DNA of 5,469 nucleotides from Pseudomonadota bacterium. Its GTDB lineage: Bacteria; Pseudomonadota; Gammaproteobacteria; Xanthomonadales; Xanthomonadaceae. The notes below the pieces were generated by a model. It had not been told where the DNA came from. It worked only from the letters and a program-made list of their open reading frames with translations, and made no database searches. Of the stretch, positions 1-5,469 are shown piece after piece. The stretch is from NCBI GenBank assembly GCA_023453655.1, contig JAEXTE010000171.1, forward strand, positions 1 through 5,469, read 5' to 3'. Both the position numbers and the translations under genes were made by a program. Position 1 is the first letter of the stretch; every line of letters starts with the position of its first letter.

Positions 1-196
1 CGGCCGGGTCGGTGTCCGCCCCTGCGCCGAGCAGGGCATTGAGCGCGTCGAGCCCGGCCTGCTGCGCCTCGCGGTGCCGCGCCACCGTCTCTGGCGCGAG
101 ATGCGGCGCGAACGCACCCGGTTCGCAGGGCAGCGGCGACAGTTCGATAGGCAGGGCGGGGCGGCTGGGCCGGGGCAGGGCGGCGGGGCGCGGCAT
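1..196 (-). CDS. Fe/Mn superoxide dismutase-like protein, N-terminal part, divergent active site (runs off left edge)
   Basis: Reading leftward from the ATG at 196-194, 65 codons are open to the window edge. After a proline/arginine-rich stretch of about 15 residues, the sequence PIELSPLP and the following APHLAPETVARH match the N-terminus of iron/manganese superoxide dismutases (compare E. coli SodB, FELPALPY then APHISAETIEYH, recalled from memory). His41 falls on the first metal ligand (SodB His26). However, the usual HxGKHH segment is degenerate: the positions of His30 and Tyr34, which form the substrate gateway in SodB, are Gln45 and Leu49. The other three metal ligands lie outside the window, so activity cannot be judged. 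No Shine-Dalgarno sequence precedes the ATG, so the start is uncertain; no in-frame alternative start is evident just upstream. The gene diverges from grxD; sodB and grxD are also near neighbours in E. coli. Family assignment is fairly secure, catalytic status is not. Confidence 0.6.
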   Translation of the reverse strand, partial: MPRPAALPRPSRPALPIELSPLPCEPGAFAPHLAPETVARHREAQQAGLDALNALLGAGADTDPA

Positions 197-201
197 ACAA
201 T
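196..201 (+). promoter_or_regulatory. Candidate -10 box for the grxD operon
   Basis: TACAAT matches the sigma-70 -10 consensus at five of six positions and lies in the only AT-rich patch between the divergent superoxide dismutase-like gene and grxD. A start point near 208 would give a leader of about 54 bases. No convincing -35 box lies 16-18 bases upstream, where the sequence is almost pure G and C, and the box overlaps the putative start codon of the minus-strand gene. On the opposite strand the same bases read TATTGT, also -10-like. The call is a guess from position and composition. Confidence 0.25.
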
Positions 202-261
202 ACGCAAAACCGAATTTCCGGTGGTCGCCGTCCCGGCCCGCCGCCGCACTGGAGTTGCGTG

Positions 262-582
262 ATGACGCCGCTGGACCGCATCAAGGCCGAAGTCGAAACC
301 CATCCGATCGTGCTGTTCATGAAGGGCACGCCGCAGTTCCCGATGTGCGGCTTTTCCAGCCGCGCCATCGAGGTGCTCAAGGCCGACGGCGCCACCGGGA
401 TCCACACCGTCAACGTCCTCGCCGATCCGGAGGTGCGCGCCAACCTGCCGCGTTTCTCCAACTGGCCGACTTTCCCGCAGCTGTTCATCCACGGCGAACT
501 GATCGGTGGCTGCGACATCACGCTCGAGCTGCACGAGAGCGGCGAGCTGGCGCGCATGATCGCGGAAGTCCAGAAGGCGTGA
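262..582 (+). CDS. grxD: Monothiol glutaredoxin, Grx4/GrxD family
   Basis: This 106-residue cytosolic protein belongs to the CGFS monothiol glutaredoxins, which bind a glutathione-ligated [2Fe-2S] cluster as dimers or with BolA proteins and pass clusters to targets. Visible family signatures are MKGTP (20-24, with the glutathione-contacting Lys21), the active-site motif CGFS (29-32), NWPTFPQLF (67-75) with the cis-proline region, and GGCDI (82-86). The length is typical of the single-domain bacterial form, slightly shorter at the C-terminus than E. coli GrxD. A GTG at 259 is also in frame, but GGAG at 251-254 stands 7 bases before the ATG at 262 and only 4 before the GTG, so the ATG is preferred. 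It is the first gene of a tight operon; its stop codon overlaps the start of the next gene in GTGA. Confidence 0.96.
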   Translation: MTPLDRIKAEVETHPIVLFMKGTPQFPMCGFSSRAIEVLKADGATGIHTVNVLADPEVRANLPRFSNWPTFPQLFIHGELIGGCDITLELHESGELARMIAEVQKA

Positions 583-1280
583 GCGCGGCGTCCGCGACGC
601 CGGAGGGCGCGCTGCAGGGCCGCGTGGTCCTGGTGACGGGCGCCTGCGGCGGCCTCGGCCGCGCGGTGGCGCTGGCCTGCGCCCGGGCCGGGGCCACGCC
701 GGTGCTGCTGGGACGCAGGTCGCGCAAGCTCGAACAGCTGGCCGACGCCATCGAGAAGGCCGGCGGCGAGGCGCTGCTGTATCCGCTCGACCTGGAGGGC
801 GCCGCGCCCGACGACTACGCCGAGCTGGCCTCGCGCCTGCGCGAGGGGCCGGGGCAGCTCGACGGCCTGGTGCACTGTGCGGCCGACTTCGCCGGGCTCA
901 CCCCGCTCGAGCACACCGACCCGGCCGCCTTCGCGCGGTCGCTGCACGTGGACCTGACCGCGCGCTGGTGGCTCAGCCAGGCCTGCCTGCCGCTGCTGCG
1001 CGCCTCCGATGCCGGCACCCTGGTGTTCGCGATCGACCCGGCGCCCTGCACCGCGCCCGCATACTGGGGCGGTTACGGCATCGCCCAGCACGGGCTGGAG
1101 GCGCTGGTGGCCATGCTTGACGCCGAAACCGCCTCCACGCCGCTGCGCGTGCGCGCCCTGCGCCCCGGGCCAATGCGTACGCCGCTGCGCGCCCGCGCCT
1201 ACGCCGCCGAGGGCGATCGCCTGGCGCGCGATCCGGCGCGCTATGCCGACGACTGCATCGGGCTGCTGGCCTCGCCATGA
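579..1280 (+). CDS. YciK-like short-chain dehydrogenase/reductase homologue with altered catalytic residues
   Basis: The 233-residue product has a Rossmann fold of the classical short-chain dehydrogenase family. The nucleotide-binding motif TGACGGLG (20-27) is intact, and LLGRR (43-47) follows strand 2. Long stretches align with E. coli YciK (recalled from memory), for example LPLLRASDAGTLVF (137-150), the WGGY region (163-166) and RALRPGPMRTPLRARA near the C-terminus. Against the Asn-Ser-Tyr-Lys tetrad, only Tyr166 is kept: Asn is Asp125, Ser is Asp153 and the Lys of YxxxK is Gln170. The usual NNAG-type motif is HCAA (99-102). The protein may therefore bind a nucleotide without classical dehydrogenase chemistry. 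Substrate is unknown. The frame stays open far upstream, but the only sensible start is the GTG at 579, which overlaps the grxD stop (GTGA), with GGAAG at 564-568 upstream. It overlaps the next gene by ATGA. Confidence 0.9.
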   Translation: MSAASATPEGALQGRVVLVTGACGGLGRAVALACARAGATPVLLGRRSRKLEQLADAIEKAGGEALLYPLDLEGAAPDDYAELASRLREGPGQLDGLVHCAADFAGLTPLEHTDPAAFARSLHVDLTARWWLSQACLPLLRASDAGTLVFAIDPAPCTAPAYWGGYGIAQHGLEALVAMLDAETASTPLRVRALRPGPMRTPLRARAYAAEGDRLARDPARYADDCIGLLASP

Positions 1281-1876
1281 CCATTCTCCAGGCAGCCCTG
1301 CTGCTGTTCCTGATCCTGGATCCCCTGGGCAACATCCCGGTGTTCCTGAGCCTGCTGCGCCGGCTCGAGCCGCGGCGCCAGCGCGTGGTGCTGGCGCGCG
1401 AACTGCTGATCGCGCTGGCGGTGCTGATGCTGTTCCTGTGGGCGGGCAAATACGCGCTCGACGCGATGCACCTGCGGCAGGAGTCGGTGGCGATCGCCGG
1501 CGGCATCGTGCTGTTCCTGATCGGCATCCGCATGATCTTCCCGCCGCCGGAAGGCTTAATGGGCGAGATCCCCGGCGGCGAACCCTTCATCGTGCCGATG
1601 GCGATTCCACTGGTGGCCGGTCCGTCGGGCATGGCCGCGGTGATGCTGATGGGCAGCAAGGAACCCGACCGTCTGGGCGAGTGGAGCCTGGCCCTGCTCG
1701 CGGCCTGGGCGGCGACTTCGGCGATCCTGTTCTCGGCCACCTGGCTGTACCGCCTGCTGGGCGCGCGCGCGCTGACCGCGATCGAGCGCCTCATGGGCAT
1801 GCTGCTGGTGGCGATCTCGGTGCAGATGCTGCTCGATGGCCTCTCCGGCTACCTGAGGCTGGCCCTGCCGGGCTGA
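1277..1876 (+). CDS. MarC/YhgN-family (UPF0056) integral membrane protein
   Basis: The 199-residue product is a strongly hydrophobic inner-membrane protein of the MarC family, closest by eye to E. coli YhgN. About six membrane segments are seen, roughly at residues 3-26, 40-61, 70-88, 104-126, 137-157 and 170-190. Family motifs are DPLGNIP (15-21) in the first helix, ARELLIAL (40-47), PFIVPMAIPLVAGP (103-116), which starts the second half of the internally repeated fold, and ERLMG (170-174). The function of the family is not established; despite the name, marC of E. coli has been reported not to contribute to multiple antibiotic resistance. The ATG overlaps the stop of the dehydrogenase-like gene (ATGA), and no clear Shine-Dalgarno sequence precedes it, which favours translational coupling. 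It is the last gene of the operon. Length and motifs are complete. Confidence 0.95.
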   Translation: MTILQAALLLFLILDPLGNIPVFLSLLRRLEPRRQRVVLARELLIALAVLMLFLWAGKYALDAMHLRQESVAIAGGIVLFLIGIRMIFPPPEGLMGEIPGGEPFIVPMAIPLVAGPSGMAAVMLMGSKEPDRLGEWSLALLAAWAATSAILFSATWLYRLLGARALTAIERLMGMLLVAISVQMLLDGLSGYLRLALPG

Positions 1877-1891
1877 TGTTGCATAGCAACA
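1877..1891. repeat. Perfect 6-bp inverted repeat directly after the MarC-family stop codon
   Basis: TGTTGC and GCAACA form perfect arms around a 3-base centre (ATA), beginning with the base after the TGA. It could be a small hairpin that marks the end of the operon transcript, but no T run follows, so it is not a convincing intrinsic terminator. Its short, dyad form would equally suit a repressor operator. Function unknown. Confidence 0.4.
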
Positions 1892-1912
1892 ACAAGCACT
1901 TGCGCACATCAT

Positions 1913-1934
1913 CTGGATTCGAGATGAAATCCAG
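1913..1934. repeat. 7-bp inverted repeat in the intergenic region
   Basis: CTGGATT (1913-1919) and AATCCAG (1928-1934) are perfect complements around an 8-base loop. The stem is only moderately stable and is followed by a purine-rich stretch rather than by T residues, so a rho-independent terminator is unlikely. It may be part of the control region of the receptor gene or chance. Confidence 0.3.
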
Positions 1935-1955
1935 CAGGGACAAGGACTTCCATGC

Positions 1956-1982
1956 CATGACAGCTGTCGTTTCGCTGTCATG
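1956..1982. promoter_or_regulatory. Palindrome cluster, possible operator upstream of the receptor gene
   Basis: The arms CATGACAG (1956-1963) and CTGTCATG (1975-1982) are a perfect 8-bp inverted repeat with an 11-base spacer. Nested in it is the 10-bp palindrome GACAGCTGTC (1959-1968), and GCTGTC occurs twice in direct orientation (1963-1968 and 1974-1979). A further inverted pair, CGTTTC (1968-1973) and GAAACG (1984-1989), overlaps it. Repeated TGTC/GACA half-sites about one helical turn apart are the form expected of a dimeric transcription factor site. The position, about 130-150 bases before the receptor start, fits a regulator of that gene. The binding protein is not identifiable from the window. 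Confidence 0.4.
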
Positions 1983-1983
1983 T

Positions 1984-2015
1984 GAAACGGTTAATGTGTT
2001 AATCTGAAGTTAACC
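1984..2015 (+). promoter_or_regulatory. Probable promoter region of the TonB-dependent receptor gene, with GTTAA repeats
   Basis: This is the most AT-rich stretch in the window. GTTAA occurs three times (1990-1994, 1998-2002, 2009-2013), and GGTTAA (1989-1994) with TTAACC (2010-2015) forms an inverted pair. A weak -10-like hexamer, TAATCT, lies at 2000-2005, but no good -35 box is seen upstream, where the palindrome cluster sits; an activator-dependent promoter would fit. The downstream stretch to 2108 is a leader rich in CCAC with no clear hairpin, ending in GAGG (2098-2101). Exact promoter elements are not resolved. Confidence 0.3.
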
Positions 2016-2108
2016 CTGTCGCCACCCGATCCTTGCCGCGCGCAAAGCGTCGGGGACGCGTACAGGCGCAGCACCGCCACCACGACCACCCCGCATCGAG
2101 GCAAACCC

Positions 2109-5100
2109 ATGACCCACCGCAACCGGATCCGACTGTCGAAACTGTCGATCGGTCTGATCGCTGCGCTCGCCGCAGCTCCCGTATTCGCCCAGAGCACCTC
2201 CGCCGGCGTCGGCGGCCTGGTGACCGACAGCACTGGCCAGCCGGTCGCGGGCGCGGAAGTCGTCATCACCCACGTCGAGTCGGGCACGGTCAGCCGCGCC
2301 ACCACCGACGCCAGCGGCCGCTACAACGCCCGCGGCCTGCGCGTCGGCGGTCCGTACGAGATCACGATCACCAAGTCGGGCGAGGGCACCAAGACCGAAG
2401 ACAACGTGTTCCTGGCGCTCAACCAGGTGAATTCGATCAACACCACGCTGAGCGGCGACATGTCCACCCTGGAGACCGTCTCGGTCGTGGGCGTGGCGGG
2501 CGGCTCGGCCGTGTTCAGCTCCGAGAACAAGGGCGTCGGCACCTCGATCGGCGGTCGCCAGCTCGAGATCATGCCGCAGGGCAGCCGTTCGCTCGACGAC
2601 GTCGCGCGCCTCGACCCGCGCGTGTCGGTCACCGACCAGGCCAGCGGCACCATTTCGGTCGCCGGCCTCAACAACCGCTACAACACGATTTCCGTCGACG
2701 GCCTGTCGCAGGGCGACCCCTTCGGCCTGAACTCGAACGGCATGCCGTACACGGGCAGCCCGATCTCGGTCGACACCATCGAGGCCTACGACATCAAGGT
2801 CTCGGACTACGACGTCGCCTCCGACACCGTCGGCGCCGCCGTCAACGCCGTCACCAAGTCGGGTACGAACGAGTTCCATGGCTCGGTGTACTACGTGTAC
2901 AAGGACGCCAAGGACATGGTCGGCAGCCGCGATGGCCAGGACTACGACCTGTTCGGCACCGACAAGACCAAGGGCGTGACCCTCGGCGGGCCGATCGTGA
3001 AGGACCGCCTGTTCTTCTTCGCCTCGTACGAGGAGCAGGAGATCACCGATTTTGGCGGCGTTTCCGCGTCCGACGGCGTGGCCAACGGCTTCGTCACCGC
3101 GGCGGAGGTGCAGGAGGCGATCGCCACCGCGCAGGAGCTCGGCCTGCAGCCGGGCAACTACGGCTCGACCGGCGTGAACCTGGACAACAAGCGCTACCTG
3201 GTGAAGCTGGACTGGAACATCAGCGACTACCACCGTGCCAGCCTGACCTACCAGCAGACCGAGGAATTCCGTCCGTCGCCGTACGACGAGTTCCCCGAGA
3301 ACGTTGTGCTGTCGAGCCACTGGTACAACATCGACAACATCACCAAGAACACCTCGCTGCAGCTGTTCAGCGACTGGACCGAGAACTTCTCGACCGAGAT
3401 CAAGCTGAGCCACCAGAAGTTCGACCAGGTCAACGGCAACCCGATCGACCAGCCCGAGGTCGAGATCGAAACCGCGAACGGCGGGTCGATCTTCATCGGC
3501 GAGGACAACAACCGCCACGAGAACCAGATCAACACCGAGCGCTACACGCTTTCCGCATTCGGCACGTACTACACCGAGAACCACACGATCAAGGGTGGCT
3601 TCGATTACCTGCGCCACGACGTGTTCAACCTGTACGGACGCGACCTGCACGGCTCCTATGTTTTCACCAGCCTGGCCGACTTCGCCGCAGGCAACTACGA
3701 CGTGTTCAACCTGCGTCGTCCTTCGGCCGGCTACAGCGAGGCCGACACCGCTGCGGCGCTGGTCTACACCCAGTTCAGCCCGTTCCTGCAGGACACCTGG
3801 CAGGTCACCGACAACCTGTCGCTGACCTACGGCGTACGCGTCAACATCCCCAGCGCCGACAAGGCGCCGGTGCGGACCCCGGGCTTCGAGGAAGCCTTCG
3901 GCTTCCCGAACGACTACAAGCTCGGCTCCGACAACAAGGTCATCATGCCGCGCGTGTCGTTCAACTACATGTTCGACACCCCGCGCTACTCGCAGCTGCG
4001 AGGCGGTGCCGGCGTGTTCCAGAGCATTCCGCCGTTCGTTTGGCTGGCCAACCCGTACCAGAACAATGGCGTGACCTCGCTGTCCTACCGCTCGTTCGAT
4101 CCGGCCAGTGCCCCGTTCAGTCCCGATCCGTACAACCAGAACGTCCCGACCGGCGGCACGCCCACGTACCAGATCGACACGATCGATCCGGACTTCAAGC
4201 TGCCGACCGTCTACAAGTTCAGCCTCGGCTACGACGCCGAGCTGCCGTGGATGGGCGTGATCGGTACGGTCGAACTGCAGCAGATCCAGGCCAAGGACGC
4301 GGTGTTCTACCAGGCCCTGAACCTCGGTCCGGCGCAGGGCACGCTGGCCGACGGTCGCCAGTACTTCTGGTGCACCCTCGGCAACATGAGCAGCAGCAAC
4401 CGCACCTGCGGCGCCAACCGCAACTTCACCACCAACTCCACGGTGATGGGCAATACCAACAAGGGTTCGGCCACCTCGGTGACCTTCGCTCTGAACAAGC
4501 CGCTCTCCGACAACTGGTTCGGTAGCCTGAGCTACACGTTCACCGATGCGGAAGAGGTGGCGTCCGACGGCAGCTCGCAGGCATGGTCGAGCTACCAGTA
4601 CGTCTCACGCATCAATCCGAACCAGGAAATCGCCACCCGCGCCGGCCGCATGGTCCGCGACTCGATCAAGGCGACGCTGGGTTGGGAGAAGGCGCTGTTC
4701 GGCAACTACAAGACCAGCATCGCGGCCTATTACAACGGCCGTTCGGGCCTGCCGTACACCTGGACCGTCAACGGCGACACCAATGGCGACGGTATCTTCC
4801 AGGATCCGGCGTACATCCCGCTGGCCAACGATCCGAAGGTCAACTATGGATCGGCCACGCCGGAGCAGATCGCTGCGTTCAACGCCTTCATCGACCAGAA
4901 CCCGTACCTCGCCTCGCGTCGCGGCAGCATTGCGAACCGCAATGGCGACCGGTACTCGTGGGTGAACCAGCTCGACGTGAGCTTCCAGCAGGAGCTGCCC
5001 GGCTTCTTCAAGGAGCACAAGTCCGTGATCCGCCTCGACATCTACAACTTCCTCAACCTGATCGACAGCGATTGGGGCGAGACGATGGGCGAGACCTTCT

Positions 5101-5285
5101 CGGACAACACCCGCTACCTGGCCCGCCTGGCGGCGGTCAACGCGGACGGCACCTACACCTACGACCTGGGCCGTGCGACCAACCCGACGTGGGAGACCCT
5201 GGCGCCGTACGACGCCAACAGCTCCTACCCCTCGCGCGTGGTGTCGCGCTGGTCGGCGATGCTGACCCTGCGTTACCAGTTCTAA
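2109..5285 (+). CDS. Oar-like TonB-dependent outer-membrane receptor with carboxypeptidase regulatory-like domain
   Basis: The 1058-residue product is a complete outer-membrane receptor that would import or handle a large ligand using energy from TonB-ExbBD. Domain order: signal peptide (1-27, basic start, hydrophobic core, cleavage after PVFA before Gln28); carboxypeptidase regulatory-like beta-sandwich (about 32-114, with the GQPVAGAEV and TTDASGRY patterns); TonB box-like LETVSVVG (121-128); plug (about 140-255, with GLNNRYNTISVDG and ending in AVTKSGTNEFHGS, highly typical of Oar proteins); beta-barrel to the end, with the family motif NFLNLIDSDWG (980-990) and a terminal aromatic strand ending in Phe. 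The only cysteines are Cys755 and Cys767, and DTNGDG (890-895) is a calcium-loop-like motif. GAGG at 2098-2101, 7 bases before the ATG, supports the start. Substrate is unknown: no enzyme gene is beside it. In Myxococcus, Oar is linked to signalling and protease secretion, a role that need not apply here. Confidence 0.96.
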   Translation: MTHRNRIRLSKLSIGLIAALAAAPVFAQSTSAGVGGLVTDSTGQPVAGAEVVITHVESGTVSRATTDASGRYNARGLRVGGPYEITITKSGEGTKTEDNVFLALNQVNSINTTLSGDMSTLETVSVVGVAGGSAVFSSENKGVGTSIGGRQLEIMPQGSRSLDDVARLDPRVSVTDQASGTISVAGLNNRYNTISVDGLSQGDPFGLNSNGMPYTGSPISVDTIEAYDIKVSDYDVASDTVGAAVNAVTKSGTNEFHGSVYYVYKDAKDMVGSRDGQDYDLFGTDKTKGVTLGGPIVKDRLFFFASYEEQEITDFGGVSASDGVANGFVTAAEVQEAIATAQELGLQPGNYGSTGVNLDNKRYLVKLDWNISDYHRASLTYQQTEEFRPSPYDEFPENVVLSSHWYNIDNITKNTSLQLFSDWTENFSTEIKLSHQKFDQVNGNPIDQPEVEIETANGGSIFIGEDNNRHENQINTERYTLSAFGTYYTENHTIKGGFDYLRHDVFNLYGRDLHGSYVFTSLADFAAGNYDVFNLRRPSAGYSEADTAAALVYTQFSPFLQDTWQVTDNLSLTYGVRVNIPSADKAPVRTPGFEEAFGFPNDYKLGSDNKVIMPRVSFNYMFDTPRYSQLRGGAGVFQSIPPFVWLANPYQNNGVTSLSYRSFDPASAPFSPDPYNQNVPTGGTPTYQIDTIDPDFKLPTVYKFSLGYDAELPWMGVIGTVELQQIQAKDAVFYQALNLGPAQGTLADGRQYFWCTLGNMSSSNRTCGANRNFTTNSTVMGNTNKGSATSVTFALNKPLSDNWFGSLSYTFTDAEEVASDGSSQAWSSYQYVSRINPNQEIATRAGRMVRDSIKATLGWEKALFGNYKTSIAAYYNGRSGLPYTWTVNGDTNGDGIFQDPAYIPLANDPKVNYGSATPEQIAAFNAFIDQNPYLASRRGSIANRNGDRYSWVNQLDVSFQQELPGFFKEHKSVIRLDIYNFLNLIDSDWGETMGETFSDNTRYLARLAAVNADGTYTYDLGRATNPTWETLAPYDANSSYPSRVVSRWSAMLTLRYQF

Positions 5286-5311
5286 GCAGTCCGGGCCTCG
5301 ATGGTTCGCGG

Positions 5312-5345
5312 AACGGCCGGGGCGACCCGGCCGTTTCCGTTTCCA
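5312..5345 (+). terminator. Intrinsic terminator after the receptor gene
   Basis: AACGGCCGGG (5312-5321) and CCCGGCCGTT (5326-5335) form a perfect 10-bp, GC-rich stem closed by the tetraloop GCGA, a stabilising GNRA type. The 3' arm runs into TTT and then CCGTTTCC, giving an interrupted T tract on the plus strand. It lies 26 bases after the receptor stop codon and should insulate the gene from its downstream neighbour. Confidence 0.85.
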
Positions 5346-5387
5346 GGGGCGGCTGCGCTACAGTCGCCAGCCGGAAGAGAGAGCACA

Positions 5388-5469
5388 ATGGAACAGGCCA
5401 AGAACGAAGTGGCGGCGACTTCGCTGCCGGTGGTGAGCGCCCGGATCTATCCCAAGGGCGGTCTGGACG
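5388..5469 (+). CDS. N-terminal fragment, possibly nucleotide 5'-monophosphate nucleosidase PpnN/YgdH (runs off right edge)
   Basis: Twenty-seven codons are visible from the ATG at 5388. A purine-rich GGAAGAGAG (5373-5381) serves as a Shine-Dalgarno region. After a short polar start, the segment VVSARIYPKGGLD resembles the start of PpnN (YgdH) proteins, in which a short beta strand with a PxGxxD pattern precedes the LSQxEV segment (E. coli THISPLGSMDMLSQLEV, recalled from memory). PpnN cleaves purine and pyrimidine nucleoside monophosphates and is regulated by (p)ppGpp in E. coli; it carries a LOG-type lysine decarboxylase-like fold. None of the catalytic domain is in the window, so the assignment rests on about ten residues. 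The gene follows the receptor terminator and probably has its own promoter in 5340-5372, though none is obvious. Confidence 0.5.
   Translation, partial: MEQAKNEVAATSLPVVSARIYPKGGLD

Noticed and set aside
12..578. Upstream extension of the dehydrogenase-like frame back to position 12
   Set aside because: The extension overlaps the superoxide dismutase-like gene and all of grxD in other frames and adds only low-complexity residues. The GTG at 579 matches the family N-terminus and gives a GTGA overlap.
1761..1772. (GC)6 dinucleotide run within the MarC-family gene, a possible slippage site
   Set aside because: It encodes ordinary residues at a loop before the last helix, the frame is intact on both sides, and such short GC runs are expected at this composition.
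973..1800. Minus-strand open frame opposite the dehydrogenase-like and MarC-family genes
   Set aside because: Arg/Ala-rich, no domain, and both plus-strand genes are secure.
1877..1934. The two small hairpins after the MarC-family gene as an intrinsic terminator
   Set aside because: Stems are short and neither is followed by a T tract; they are reported only as inverted repeats.
1981..1996. TGTGA at 1981-1985 as a Clp/CRP half-site
   Set aside because: The facing half (TAATG at 1992-1996) does not match TCACA, so there is no convincing dyad.
2010..3650. A long open frame on the minus strand (about 546 codons) antisense to the receptor gene
   Set aside because: It mirrors the receptor codons, consists of low-complexity Val/Arg/Asp/Ala-rich sequence with no recognisable domain, and the plus strand encodes a full, well-conserved receptor. 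Strong third-position GC bias routinely opens such antisense frames.
2033..4525. An 830-codon open frame on the plus strand in another frame of the receptor gene
   Set aside because: The translation is dominated by Arg, Gln, His and Pro runs with no domain, as expected from out-of-frame reading of GC-rich codons; it starts before the receptor start and ends without any gene-like boundary.
2109..5285. Lower GC in the receptor gene than in the preceding operon, as a sign of horizontal transfer
   Set aside because: Third positions remain strongly C/G-biased in both; the difference is explained by the receptor's many Asn, Lys, Tyr, Asp and Phe codons, typical of outer-membrane barrels.

Overview
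The window reads as a chromosomal piece of a high-GC gammaproteobacterium, most likely of the Xanthomonadaceae (Lysobacteraceae: Lysobacter, Luteimonas or Pseudoxanthomonas type). This rests on very GC-rich coding sequence, a strong preference for C or G in third positions, a monothiol Grx4 glutaredoxin of gammaproteobacterial type, and a large Oar-type TonB-dependent receptor, a class expanded in that family. The taxonomic call is inference; no marker gene is present.

Left part (1-1876). A gene running off the left edge on the minus strand encodes the N-terminus of a divergent iron/manganese superoxide dismutase-like protein. A 65-bp spacer separates it from a rightward three-gene operon: grxD (monothiol glutaredoxin, iron-sulfur trafficking), a YciK-like short-chain dehydrogenase whose catalytic residues are largely replaced, and a six-helix MarC/YhgN-family membrane protein. 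Each gene in the operon overlaps the next by 4 bases (GTGA, then ATGA), so the three are probably translationally coupled.

Middle (1877-2108). A 232-bp intergenic region, less GC-rich than its surroundings in its first half, carries a series of perfect inverted repeats and a cluster of GTTAA elements. It looks like a regulatory and promoter region for the next gene; its second half (about 2016-2108) is a leader with no clear structure, ending in a good Shine-Dalgarno sequence.

Right part (2109-5469). One large gene encodes a 1058-residue Oar-like TonB-dependent outer-membrane receptor with signal peptide, carboxypeptidase-regulatory-like domain, TonB box, plug and beta-barrel. A strong intrinsic terminator follows, and then the first 27 codons of another rightward gene, whose N-terminus resembles the nucleotide 5'-monophosphate nucleosidase PpnN (YgdH).

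No mobile element, CRISPR array, tRNA, rRNA or phage gene is seen. Most of the window is ordinary housekeeping and envelope biology. The points that merit a second look are the two redox-enzyme homologues that appear to have lost active-site residues (the superoxide dismutase-like and the dehydrogenase-like proteins) on either side of grxD, and the palindrome-rich control region before the receptor.
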